Notes under the pieces: generated by a model
Database searches by the model: none
Seen by the model: only the letters and a program-made list of their open reading frames with translations
Told to the model about the DNA's origin: nothing
Assembly: GCA_902793285.1 (NCBI GenBank)
Contig: CADBCV010000004.1
Coordinates: 1-64,000 of the forward strand
Length of the DNA: 64,000 nucleotides
Source: Oscillospiraceae bacterium
Lineage (GTDB): Bacteria > Bacillota > Clostridia > Oscillospirales > Oscillospiraceae
Reading direction: 5' to 3'
Position numbers and translations under genes: made by a program
Shown: positions 28,184 to 37,751 of the stretch, in pieces
How positions within the stretch are numbered: the stretch's first letter is position 1
Layout: each line of letters begins with the position of its first letter

Positions 28184-29293
28184 ATGACAAGAATTGATAT
28201 TTTCTCCGGCTTTCTCGGCGCGGGGAAGACGACGCTCATCCGCAAGCTGATCGCGGAGGGCTACGGCAAGGAAAAGCTCGTGCTTATCGAGAACGAGTTC
28301 GGCGAGATCGCCATTGACGGCGGCTTTCTCCAGGACGCGGGCGTGGAGATCACGGAGATGAACTCCGGCTGCATCTGCTGCACCCTGGTGGGCGACTTCA
28401 CGAAGGCCCTCAAAAAGGTCATGGAGGACTACGCCCCCGACCGCATTTTGATCGAGCCCTCGGGCGTCGGCAAGCTGTCCGACGTGGCCAGGGCTGTCGA
28501 GCGCGTGGAGGGCGCCCACATCGGGGCCAAGGTCACCGTGGTGGACGCGGGCAAGGCCAAGATGTACATGCGCAACTTCGGCGAGTTCTTCAACGACCAG
28601 GTCGCAAACGCGGACCTCATCGTCATGAGCCGCACCGATACAGCAAAGCCCGAGAAGATCCTTGAGGCGACCGAGATCCTCAAGGCCCTCAACAGTGAGG
28701 CCGGCCTCATCACCACGCCCTGGGCCCAGCTCAGCGGCGAACAGATCCGCGAGGCCATGGATCAGAACGGTCTCAAGCACGCGCTGGAGGAGATGGAGCA
28801 CGAGCATCACCATCATCACCACGACGAGGACGAGTGCGACGATCCTGCGTGCGAGTGCCATCACCATCACCATGACGACGATGAGGACGAGCATGAGCAC
28901 CATCACCACCACCATCACGAGGACGGCGAGGAGTGCGATGATCCCGAATGCGAGTGCCATCACCATGACGATGACGAGGACGGGGAGCACCACCACCATC
29001 ATCACCACCATGCCGACGAGATCTTCCAGAGCTGGGGCCTTGAGACCCCGAAGAAGTTCACGGAGGAGGGCCTGCGCGCCATCCTCGCCCAGCTTGAGGA
29101 CGCGGACCGCTTCGGCGCGGTCCTGCGCGCGAAGGGCATTGTGGACTCCGGCGAGAGCGAGTGGATCTACTTCGACTATGTCCCCGGCGAGATCGACCTG
29201 CGCCGCGGCGCTCCGGCCGTGACCGGACGCTTCTGCGTGATCGGTTCCCACATCAACGAAAACGCGCTGAAGGAGCTGTTCAACCTTGGCTGA
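28184..29293 (+). CDS. CobW/COG0523 GTPase metallochaperone with long His-rich loop
   Basis: 369 aa G3E GTPase that delivers metal, probably zinc, to client proteins. Walker A is GFLGAGKTTLI near residue 9, the metal-binding CxCC motif is GCICC near 65, and MSRTD serves as the base-recognition motif near 148. The linker to the C-terminal CobW_C domain is a remarkable run of His-rich and acidic blocks (bases 28798-29010), with two CDDPxCECHHH-type units and about 40 histidines. The domain after it (EIFQSWGLETPKKFTEEGL) is ordinary. A metal-sink or sensing role is inferred. Confidence 0.93.
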   Translation: MTRIDIFSGFLGAGKTTLIRKLIAEGYGKEKLVLIENEFGEIAIDGGFLQDAGVEITEMNSGCICCTLVGDFTKALKKVMEDYAPDRILIEPSGVGKLSDVARAVERVEGAHIGAKVTVVDAGKAKMYMRNFGEFFNDQVANADLIVMSRTDTAKPEKILEATEILKALNSEAGLITTPWAQLSGEQIREAMDQNGLKHALEEMEHEHHHHHHDEDECDDPACECHHHHHDDDEDEHEHHHHHHHEDGEECDDPECECHHHDDDEDGEHHHHHHHHADEIFQSWGLETPKKFTEEGLRAILAQLEDADRFGAVLRAKGIVDSGESEWIYFDYVPGEIDLRRGAPAVTGRFCVIGSHINENALKELFNLG

Positions 29294-30245
29294 TACCACC
29301 CGGCGGGACATGCCCGTCTATCTCTTCACCGGCTTTCTGGAGGCGGGGAAGACCCGCTTCATCCAGGAGACTCTGGAGGACAAGCGCTTCTGCAACGGCG
29401 AGCGGACCCTTCTGCTTTTGTGCGAGGAGGGGGAGGAGGAGTACGCCCCCGACCAGTTTGCCGACAAGAGCGTGAAGATCCGCGTGATCGGGGATCAGAG
29501 CGAGCTGACGCAGGAAAACCTCGCCCGTTTCGCAAAGGAGACCCGCTGCGAGCGCGTTGTGATCGAGTATAACGGCATGTGGCTTCTGGATGCGCTCTAC
29601 TCCGCCATGCCGGACACCTGGATGGTCTACCAGGAGTTCATGTTCGCGGATGCGACCACCTTCCTCACCTACAACGCCAACATGCGAAATCTCGTCTTCG
29701 ACAAGCTCAAAAGCTGCGAGCTTGTGGTCTTCAACCGCTTTACCCCCGCCATGGACAAGATGGAATTCCACAAGATCGTGCGCGGCGCCTCCCGCCGGGC
29801 CGACATCGCCTATGAGGCCCCGGACGGGAATGTGGTCTACGACGATATCGAGGACCCCCTGCCCTTCGACCTGGACGCCCCCGTCGTCGAGATCGGGGAC
29901 GACGATTACGCCCTCTGGTACCGCGACATGAGCGAGGAGCCCAAGAAGTACGAGGGGAAGACCGTGCGCTTCAAGGCCAAGGCCCTGCAGAGAAAGCGCC
30001 TGCCGCCGAAGACCTTTGTCATCGGTCGCCACGTCATGAGCTGCTGCGTGGAGGATATCCAGTTTGCGGCCCTCGTGTGCAACTGGGACAAGGCCGATAC
30101 GGTGAAGGACGAGGGCTGGATGATCCTCACGGCGAAGGTGAACTTCAAGTTCTCCATGGCCTACGGGCGCAAGGGCCCCGTGCTGACCTATATCAGCCAC
30201 GAGGACTGCGACCCGCCCGAGCAGGCGGTGGCCACGTTCTACTGA
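29286..30245 (+). CDS. CobW-like P-loop protein fused to a DUF1980/TIGR03943-like domain
   Basis: 319 aa. The N-terminal half is a G3E-type GTPase with Walker A FLEAGKTRFI near residue 20 but no CxCC motif (the position reads EYNGMW). The C-terminal part has VIGRHVMSCCVEDIQFAALVC near 235-255, like the cytoplasmic domain of the TIGR03943 proteins that pair with a membrane permease in zinc-starvation operons. The TTG at 29286 overlaps the previous stop; an ATG eight codons later is the alternative start. It is almost surely co-translated with the His-rich CobW gene. Confidence 0.85.
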   Translation: MADTTRRDMPVYLFTGFLEAGKTRFIQETLEDKRFCNGERTLLLLCEEGEEEYAPDQFADKSVKIRVIGDQSELTQENLARFAKETRCERVVIEYNGMWLLDALYSAMPDTWMVYQEFMFADATTFLTYNANMRNLVFDKLKSCELVVFNRFTPAMDKMEFHKIVRGASRRADIAYEAPDGNVVYDDIEDPLPFDLDAPVVEIGDDDYALWYRDMSEEPKKYEGKTVRFKAKALQRKRLPPKTFVIGRHVMSCCVEDIQFAALVCNWDKADTVKDEGWMILTAKVNFKFSMAYGRKGPVLTYISHEDCDPPEQAVATFY

Positions 30246-30314
30246 TTGGAAAACGTCTTTCTATAAAGGGCGCGCTGCAAAATGAAAAATGCGCACAATT
30301 TGAATTTGAAAGCG

Positions 30315-30461
30315 TAGGGGAGGGGCTTGCCCCTCCCGCGCGTGGAAATGTCAAGATTGCAAAAAAGTACGGCGATTTCGTAGATTGATACGATTTCGCC
30401 GTACATTGTTTTAAACTGATATCGGATACTGCCGGGAGGGGCAAGCCCCTCCCCTACGGCC
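30315..30461. repeat. Composite palindromic repeat, copy B
   Basis: The most complete copy: GTAGGGGAGGGGCTTGCCCC, then TCAAGATTGCAAAAAAGTACGG, a GTACGGCGATTTCGTA / ATCGAAATCGCC-type inner inverted repeat, and CCGGGAGGGGCAAGCCCCTC closing with CTACGG. The whole unit is an inverted repeat of about 147 bases without coding capacity. Confidence 0.8.
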
Positions 30462-30542
30462 AAGGACCGCCGCCCCGCGTTCTTGGTTCCCCGCGCGGGA
30501 CGATGAGGGCATCGGTTCCTGCTACTTTGTAACGCATAAAAA

Positions 30543-30632
30543 CTTGGTGTCATTCTGAGGAGCGTCAGCGACGAAGAATCCCGTACCTTCTGCAACCATC
30601 TACGAGATCCTTCGCTAAAGCTCAGGATGACA
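30543..30632. repeat. GTCATTCTGAG...GAAGAATC inverted repeat, copy 2
   Basis: Nearly identical over 88 bases to 9487-9574; the visible differences are a few single bases, such as CTACGAGATCC against CTACGGGATCC. Together with the composite repeat it fills the 30246-30679 gap, which has no gene. Confidence 0.85.
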
Positions 30633-30679
30633 TGTAAAATTTTTGGGTGTTACATCGTACTGCAGCAGGCGGGAGCGTA

Positions 30680-30973
30680 TTATTTCCCGCGCTGCTTGTC
30701 GAGGGCGGTGTTGCGGTAGTAGAGCACCACGTCCGTCACGACCATGACGATGTCCGCGATATAAAACCAGGTGGAGTAGGCGAGCTCCCCGTTGGTGCGC
30801 CAGCCGATGATTTTTCCCGCGAGGCCCACCAGATAGCCCGCGACGATGAGGTACTCGAAGGCGATGCTCTTGCCCTTCGCGGTCCGGGATTTCCAGGATT
30901 TGATGATGTTGAAGGGCCAGGAGATGCCGAAGAGGATCAGCATACCCGCCTCGCAGAGCTGTACAAGATTCAT
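30680..30973 (-). CDS. Small four-helix membrane protein, PQ-loop-like
   Basis: 97 aa with about three to four membrane segments (GMLILFGISWPFNIIKSW, FEYLIVAGYLVGLAGKIIGW, FYIADIVMVVTDVVLYYR). The helix lengths and the PFNI turn are reminiscent of PQ-loop/SemiSWEET-type proteins, but I cannot name the family. It overlaps the gtrA-like gene by 4 bases and has GAGGAGGGG upstream, so it is a real gene at the end of the thyA operon. Confidence 0.75.
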   Translation of the reverse strand: MNLVQLCEAGMLILFGISWPFNIIKSWKSRTAKGKSIAFEYLIVAGYLVGLAGKIIGWRTNGELAYSTWFYIADIVMVVTDVVLYYRNTALDKQRGK

Positions 30974-31419
30974 CTGTCCCCCTCCTCTTTCTTCTGAGCC
31001 GCTTGCTTCCGGGCGCGCTCGTTTGTGTCGATGCTGCCGCGGAAGACCACAAAGCGGTCATAGAGATATTCCGTGACGAGGTTGAGGGCCATGTTGAGGC
31101 CGGTCACAAGATACTCGTTCCAGCCCTGCCCCATGGTCAAAACATGCTCGAGCCAGGTGGTGAGCGGCGTGAACACCGCGTAGAAGAGCGCCACCAGCAG
31201 CATGGCCCTGGGGACGTTGTTCGCGCTCTGGAAGGTGAACTTGCGGTTGAGCGTGAAGTTCCACAGTACCGACGCCACGAGCGCCACAAGGTAGCACAGC
31301 CAGTAGGGCAGGCCCGCAAGCTCGTTGAGCAGCGTAAAGACCGCAAGCTCGATAAGCCCCGCCGAGGCGGAGAAAAGCGCAAATTTCAGGGCGCGGAAAA
31401 ATTCTTTTCTCTTTTCCAT
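30970..31419 (-). CDS. GtrA-family membrane protein
   Basis: 149 aa with four membrane helices. The GtrA family moves or positions polyprenyl-linked sugars. The typical pattern LKFALFSASAGLIELAVFTLL near residue 10-30 and VLWNFTLNRKFTFQS near 65-79 is present. It follows the DHFR gene closely and overlaps the next small membrane gene, so it belongs to the thyA-folA transcript although its job is unrelated. Confidence 0.9.
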   Translation of the reverse strand: MEKRKEFFRALKFALFSASAGLIELAVFTLLNELAGLPYWLCYLVALVASVLWNFTLNRKFTFQSANNVPRAMLLVALFYAVFTPLTTWLEHVLTMGQGWNEYLVTGLNMALNLVTEYLYDRFVVFRGSIDTNERARKQAAQKKEEGDR

Positions 31420-31431
31420 GTGATTCTCCGA

Positions 31432-31914
31432 TCAGGTTATTCTCTCATAGGTCACAAAGCGAAAGCGCAGGCCGGCCTCCTCCTGCCAGGGCCCCGCCTC
31501 CCGCACGCGCCAGTCCGGGGACGCGGCGAGATTTTCAAAGAAGCTGTCGGACGCGGGGGCAAGGCCGATCTCCGTCACGTGCACGAGATCCACCCAGGGC
31601 AGAAGCTGCCGGTAGACCGAGGCCCCGCCGATGACGAGCGCGCGCGGGTACTGCGCCGCGAGCTTGACCGCCTCTTCTGCCGAGTGGGCGATCTCCGCCC
31701 CCTCGATGGGGGTGTCCCGCCGGGTGAGCACGATGTTGTGCCGCCCCTTGAGCGGCCTGCCCCCCGGAAAATCCGCCAAGGTGCGCCGGCCCACGATAAC
31801 AGCGGCGTCCGCCGTGAGGGCGCGGAAATGCGCGCGGTCGGCCTTCAGCACCACCTGCTGCGTCCCCTCGCTGCCGATGCCCCAGTCGGAGAAGACCGCG
31901 ACAATGGCCTCCAT
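31432..31914 (-). CDS. folA: Dihydrofolate reductase
   Basis: 160 aa, reduces dihydrofolate to tetrahydrofolate with NADPH. The N-terminal strand MEAIVAVFSDWGIG contains the substrate-loop Gly, VIVGRRTLADFPGGRPL the cofactor region, and VIGGASVYRQLLP the conserved GG motif. The expected acidic active-site position near residue 27 is in the KADRAHF segment. The ATG at 31914 is preferred over the GTG two codons earlier because GAGGGGGG sits seven bases upstream of it. It pairs with thyA, which produces its substrate. Confidence 0.92.
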   Translation of the reverse strand: MEAIVAVFSDWGIGSEGTQQVVLKADRAHFRALTADAAVIVGRRTLADFPGGRPLKGRHNIVLTRRDTPIEGAEIAHSAEEAVKLAAQYPRALVIGGASVYRQLLPWVDLVHVTEIGLAPASDSFFENLAASPDWRVREAGPWQEEAGLRFRFVTYERIT

Positions 31915-31927
31915 CGTCACGCCCCCC

Positions 31928-32758
31928 TCAGAGCGCCACCGGGATCTTCCCGGTGAAGTCGGAGTATTCGTAGCCCTCCATCGTGAAGCTGTCGCGGGTG
32001 AACTTGTAAAAGTCGTCCACCGCGGGATCGAGCGTGAACTTCGGGGCGGGCTTCGGATCGTTTCGGATGAGCTCCTTCACGGCGTCCACATGGCGGTCAT
32101 AGATGTGCGCGTCCGCAATCACATGCACAAATTCGCCCGGCTTGAATCCGGAGACCTGCGCCATCATGAGCGTCAGCACCGCGTACTGCACCACGTTCCA
32201 GTTGTTCGCGGTGAGCATGTCTTGGCTGCGCTGGTTCAAAATGGCGTTGAGCCTGTCGCCCGTCACATTGAAGGTCATCGAGTAGGCGCAGGGGTAGAGC
32301 GCCATCTCCGAGAGATCGGCAAAGGTATAGATGTTCGTCATGATGCGCCGGGAGGCGGGGTTGTGCTTTAAGTCCCAGAGGACCTTGTCCACCTGGTCCA
32401 TGTCCCCCTCGGGGTAGTGGTGCTTCACGCCGAGCTGGTAGCCGTAGGCCTTGCCGATGGAGCCGTTCTCGTCGGCCCAGGCGTCCCACACCCGGGTGCG
32501 CAGCTCCTTTACATTGTTGCTCTTGGCCTGCCAGATCCACAAAAGCTCGTCGATCGCGGACTTCCAGTAGATGCGCCGCAGCGTGAGGATGGGAAATTCC
32601 TCCGCGAGATCATAGCGGTTCACCACGCAGAATTTTTTGACGGTGTGGGCGGGGGTCCCGTCGTCCCAGCGGGTGCGGACGGCCCTGTCCGTGTCCCAGA
32701 TGCCGTTTTCCAGGATGTCTTTGCAGTTTTGAATGAAGATCTCGTCGGCTCTGCTCAT
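31928..32758 (-). CDS. thyA: Thymidylate synthase (divergent ThyA clade)
   Basis: 276 aa, converts dUMP to dTMP using methylene-tetrahydrofolate. The active-site Cys is in LYPCAYSMTF near 180, followed by NQRSQDMLTANNWNVVQYA, which carries the conserved Arg-Ser and Asn positions. Classical ThyA has PPCHLLFQF and QRSxDLGLGxPFN; this version differs in both, as in a clade common in Clostridia. The Met of MSRADE is chosen, giving the normal N-terminus. It heads the operon with folA 13 bases downstream. Confidence 0.93.
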   Translation of the reverse strand: MSRADEIFIQNCKDILENGIWDTDRAVRTRWDDGTPAHTVKKFCVVNRYDLAEEFPILTLRRIYWKSAIDELLWIWQAKSNNVKELRTRVWDAWADENGSIGKAYGYQLGVKHHYPEGDMDQVDKVLWDLKHNPASRRIMTNIYTFADLSEMALYPCAYSMTFNVTGDRLNAILNQRSQDMLTANNWNVVQYAVLTLMMAQVSGFKPGEFVHVIADAHIYDRHVDAVKELIRNDPKPAPKFTLDPAVDDFYKFTRDSFTMEGYEYSDFTGKIPVAL

Positions 32759-32887
32759 AGTACACCTCGCACACAGTGATGGCCCATTGTAACACGCATC
32801 CGGGAAAATGTCACTATCTACCGTAAAATTTACCAAGAATCCGCCGCGGAGCTCCCGGAATTTTTACACGCGGAATGCGCTTTTTTC

Positions 32888-32917
32888 TTGTATGTTTATG
32901 CCCTCTTGCAGTATAAT
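32888..32917 (+). promoter_or_regulatory. Promoter of gdhA
   Basis: TTGTAT (-35) and a perfect TATAAT (-10, 32912-32917) with an 18-base spacer, 34 bases ahead of the gdhA start codon, which has an AAGGAGG site. Confidence 0.7.
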
Positions 32918-32935
32918 TGCCCCATCCGAATGTAA

Positions 32936-34300
<1,365 letters not shown>

Positions 34301-34324
34301 GAACAAAGTTTATACACGCAAAAG

Positions 34325-34353
34325 GGAGGCTGTCTCAAAGCGAGACAGCCTCC
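34325..34353 (+). terminator. Terminator of gdhA
   Basis: A 12-bp perfect stem GGAGGCTGTCTC / GAGACAGCCTCC with a 5-base loop, starting 25 bases after the gdhA stop. The T-tract after it is weak (TTGTC). Confidence 0.8.
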
Positions 34354-34415
34354 TTGTCATCCCCGCGGGGATTTGATAAAATAGGGCAAAACGGATCAGG
34401 AGAGGTTGAACAGCC

Positions 34416-37400
34416 ATGCTGGAGTTTCTGATCGGCAGGGCGGGCGCCGGCAAGACGGCCCTGCTCATGCGCCGGATCAAAGAGAATATGGACCGGGGCG
34501 AGGGGGGCAGCATCCTCCTCGTCCCCGAGCAGTACAGCCACGAGGCCGAGCGCGAGCTCTGCCGCGTCTGCGGGGACAGGCTCTCCCTCTATGCCGAGGT
34601 GCTGAGCTTTTCCGGCCTTGCCCGCGCGGTCGAGACACGGCGCGGCGGCGCGGCGGCCCCCTGGCTCGACCAGGGGGGCAGGATGCTCTGCATGGCGCTC
34701 GCCATGCAGGGGGTGGGGCCAAGGCTCAAGGTCTATTCCGACGCCCAGCGCCGCAGCGAGATGCAGGAGCTGCTGCTTCAAACGGTGGACGAGCTCAAGG
34801 CCGCCCGCATCGACGCGGACCGCCTCACCGCCGCGGCGGGGGACTGCCCGGAGGGGCTGGGCGAAAAGCTCGCCGATCTCGCCCTCGTGCTGGAGGGCTA
34901 CGAGAGCGTCGTGGCAAACGGCAGGGCCGATCCCGCGGACCGCCTCACCCGCCTTGCCGAGGCCATCGACGAAGGGGCGCTGCCGCCGGAGACGAAGGTC
35001 TACGTGGACGGCTTCATCGACTTTACCGGCCAGGAGCGGGAGATCCTCTGCGCCATGCTGCGGCAGGGGCTCCGGCTCACGGTCTGCCTTACGCTCGACG
35101 AGCTCTACGGCGAGAGCGAGATCTTCGCCCTCTCCCGCAGGGCCGCCCGCATACTTTTGAAGGAGGCGGAGGAGCTGGGGCAGAAGGCCGCGGTGCAGAC
35201 GCTCGAGCAGGCGGGGACGGAGGAGAACGCCCTGCACTTTTTGGCCGAGCATCTTTTTGACTACGCGCCCGTCCGCTGGGAGGGCCCTGCCCCGATCCGC
35301 CTTCTGAGAGCCGGGACCATGGCCGCCGAATGCGAGCAGGCGGCGGCGCTCTGCCTCTCGCTCGTGCGGGACGGGGGCTGCCGCTGGCGGGACATCGCCG
35401 TTGTGGCCCGGGGCTTTGAGGATTACCGCGGCACACTCGAGAGCGTGTTTCGCCTCTACGGGGTGCCGCTCTATACCGCGGCGCGCTCCGATCTCGCGGC
35501 AAAGCCCCTGCCCGCGCTCATCGCCTGCGCGTATGAGATCATCCGGGGCGGCTGGGCTCTCGACGATATGATCAGCTACCTCCGCACGGGCCTTGCGGGG
35601 CTCGGGGAGGAGGAGTGCGACGAGCTGGAGAGCTACCTTTTCAAATGGCAGCTTCGCGGCAGCGCCTGGACCCGCGCGCGGGACTGGCGGCAGCACCCGG
35701 AGGGCTACGGCGGGGACTATACCCCGGAGGTCGAGGAAAAGCTCGCGCGGCTCAACGCCCTGCGCCGAAAGGTTTCCGGGCCGCTCAAAGCCTTCGAGAA
35801 GGCCGCGCGGGAGGCCGGGACCGCGACAGGCCAGGCCAGGGCCCTCGCGGGGCTCTTTGAGGACCTGCGCCTGCCCGAGACGCTGAGCCGCCGCGCGGAT
35901 GCGCTCCAGGCCATGGGGCGGGAGAAGAGCGCCGCCGAGACCCGCCAGCTCTGGGAGCTCACCGTGAACGCCCTCGAGCAGTGCGACAGCATCCTCGGCG
36001 AGAGCGCCATGGACTTTGAGCACTTCGGCAGGCTCTTCACCCTCATGCTCTCCAAATACGACATCGGCACCATCCCGGTCTCCCTCGACCGGGTGACCGC
36101 CGGGGACTTTGACCGCAACCGCCGCCGCGACATCCGGCACCTCATCGTCCTCGGCGCGTCGGAGGACCGCCTGCCCAGGGCGGAGGAGGGGGGCGGCCTC
36201 TTCTCCCCGGACGAGCGGCAGCAGCTTCTCGAGCTGAAAATCGAGCTCGGCCCCGGCGGGGACAGCGAGCTCTGGCGCGAGTTTGCCCTTCTCTACTATA
36301 CTCTGACGCTCCCCCGGGAGAGTCTCACCATGCTCTGCCCCCTCGCCGGGGCGGACGGGGAGCCTCTGCGCCCCGCCTTCGTCTTCCGGCGGGCGCGGGC
36401 GCTCTTCGATCTTCCGGAGGAGAGCGCCGATCTCACAGACGCGCGCATGTCCGCCCCGGCCCCGGCCCTGGGCCTTGCGGCCGAGGCGCTGCACGGCGGC
36501 GGCGGGCGGGAGCAGGCCGCGGCACGCTACTTTGCCGAAGCCGCCCCGGAGCGGAGCGCCGCCTTAAAAGCGGCGGCCTCCCTCCTGCGCGGGAGCCTCT
36601 CGCGAGAGGGGGCGGCCCGGCTCTACGGGAAGAAGCTGCGGCTCAGCGCCTCGCGGGTGGAAAAGTTCTCCGCCTGCCGCTTTGCCTATTTCTGTCAGTA
36701 CGGGCTCCGGGCAAAGCCCTATGCCCCGGCGGGCTTTGAGCCGCCGGAGATGGGCACCTTCATGCACTATGTACTCGAAAACGTCGCGCGCGAGACGGGG
36801 AAGCGCGGCGGCTTTCGCCGCGTGGACGATGAGACACTGGAGGCCATCACCGACCGCTTCGTGGAGGCGTATATCCACACGGAGCTCAACGATTTTCAGG
36901 AGAAGTCCAGCCGCTTTGTCTATCTCTTCCGGAGACTGCGGGAGGACGTGCGCCGCGTGGTGCTGGACACGGCAGGGGAGCTGCGCGCGTCGGACTTTGA
37001 GCCGCTGGATTTTGAGCTGGATTTCTCCAAGGCCGCAGACATCCCCCCCATCGAGCTGGGGGAGGAGGCGGAGGCCCTCTCCCTCATCGGCATCGCCGAC
37101 CGCGTGGACGGCTGGCTCCACGAAGGGAAGCTCTACCTGCGCGTGGTGGACTACAAGACCGGGCGCAAGGAGTTTTCCCTGTCCGATGTCTGGCACGGGA
37201 TGAATCTGCAGATGCTGCTCTATCTCTTCACGCTCTCCGACGGGGGCGCTGTGCGCTACGGGCGGGAGATCGTGCCCGCGGGCATCCTGTATGTCCCGGC
37301 GCGAAGTCCCATGCTCTCCGCGGACGCCCGCATGGAGGCGGACGAAGTCATGGCCGAGCGGGAAAAAAAGCTCCGCCGCAGCGGGCTCTTGCTCGATGAC

Positions 37401-37751
37401 GCGGCGCTGCGGGAAGCCTGGGAGCACGGGGACGACAAGCGCTACATCCCGCTCAGGCTGGGCCGCGGCGGAAAGCCCACCGGGGAGGAGCTTGCAGACC
37501 TTGAAAAGCTCGGCCTTCTGGACCGGCACATCCGCCGGACGCTGCGCGGCATGGCGCGCGAGCTTCGCGCCGGGAGCATCACGGCCGATCCCTATTTCCG
37601 CAGCCAGAGCGACAACGCCTGTCTCCACTGCGACTATCGGGACGCCTGCCGCTTCGTGGACGGCCGCGCCGGGGAGAAGAGCCGCTATCTCGCCAAATAC
37701 AGCCCGGAGGAGGTCTGGGCCATGATGGAGGAGGGGGAGAATCATGCCTGA
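34416..37751 (+). CDS. addB: ATP-dependent nuclease subunit AddB
   Basis: 1111 aa subunit of the AddAB helicase-nuclease that resects double-strand breaks. Walker A is IGRAGAGKTALLMRRI near residue 6. The C-terminal nuclease domain has VVDYKTGRKEFSL near residue 910 with the metal-binding Asp and Lys. The four iron-sulfur cysteines are visible: one in SACRFAYFC near 755 and three in CLHCDYRDAC near 1070. It overlaps addA by 8 bases. GC content is especially high, which creates long antisense open frames that are not genes. Confidence 0.95.
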   Translation: MLEFLIGRAGAGKTALLMRRIKENMDRGEGGSILLVPEQYSHEAERELCRVCGDRLSLYAEVLSFSGLARAVETRRGGAAAPWLDQGGRMLCMALAMQGVGPRLKVYSDAQRRSEMQELLLQTVDELKAARIDADRLTAAAGDCPEGLGEKLADLALVLEGYESVVANGRADPADRLTRLAEAIDEGALPPETKVYVDGFIDFTGQEREILCAMLRQGLRLTVCLTLDELYGESEIFALSRRAARILLKEAEELGQKAAVQTLEQAGTEENALHFLAEHLFDYAPVRWEGPAPIRLLRAGTMAAECEQAAALCLSLVRDGGCRWRDIAVVARGFEDYRGTLESVFRLYGVPLYTAARSDLAAKPLPALIACAYEIIRGGWALDDMISYLRTGLAGLGEEECDELESYLFKWQLRGSAWTRARDWRQHPEGYGGDYTPEVEEKLARLNALRRKVSGPLKAFEKAAREAGTATGQARALAGLFEDLRLPETLSRRADALQAMGREKSAAETRQLWELTVNALEQCDSILGESAMDFEHFGRLFTLMLSKYDIGTIPVSLDRVTAGDFDRNRRRDIRHLIVLGASEDRLPRAEEGGGLFSPDERQQLLELKIELGPGGDSELWREFALLYYTLTLPRESLTMLCPLAGADGEPLRPAFVFRRARALFDLPEESADLTDARMSAPAPALGLAAEALHGGGGREQAAARYFAEAAPERSAALKAAASLLRGSLSREGAARLYGKKLRLSASRVEKFSACRFAYFCQYGLRAKPYAPAGFEPPEMGTFMHYVLENVARETGKRGGFRRVDDETLEAITDRFVEAYIHTELNDFQEKSSRFVYLFRRLREDVRRVVLDTAGELRASDFEPLDFELDFSKAADIPPIELGEEAEALSLIGIADRVDGWLHEGKLYLRVVDYKTGRKEFSLSDVWHGMNLQMLLYLFTLSDGGAVRYGREIVPAGILYVPARSPMLSADARMEADEVMAEREKKLRRSGLLLDDAALREAWEHGDDKRYIPLRLGRGGKPTGEELADLEKLGLLDRHIRRTLRGMARELRAGSITADPYFRSQSDNACLHCDYRDACRFVDGRAGEKSRYLAKYSPEEVWAMMEEGENHA

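Noticed and set aside
28798-29010. Low-complexity CATCACCAT run as a possible tandem repeat or CRISPR
   Set aside because: It is in frame and encodes the His-rich linker; repeat units are irregular and there are no spacers.
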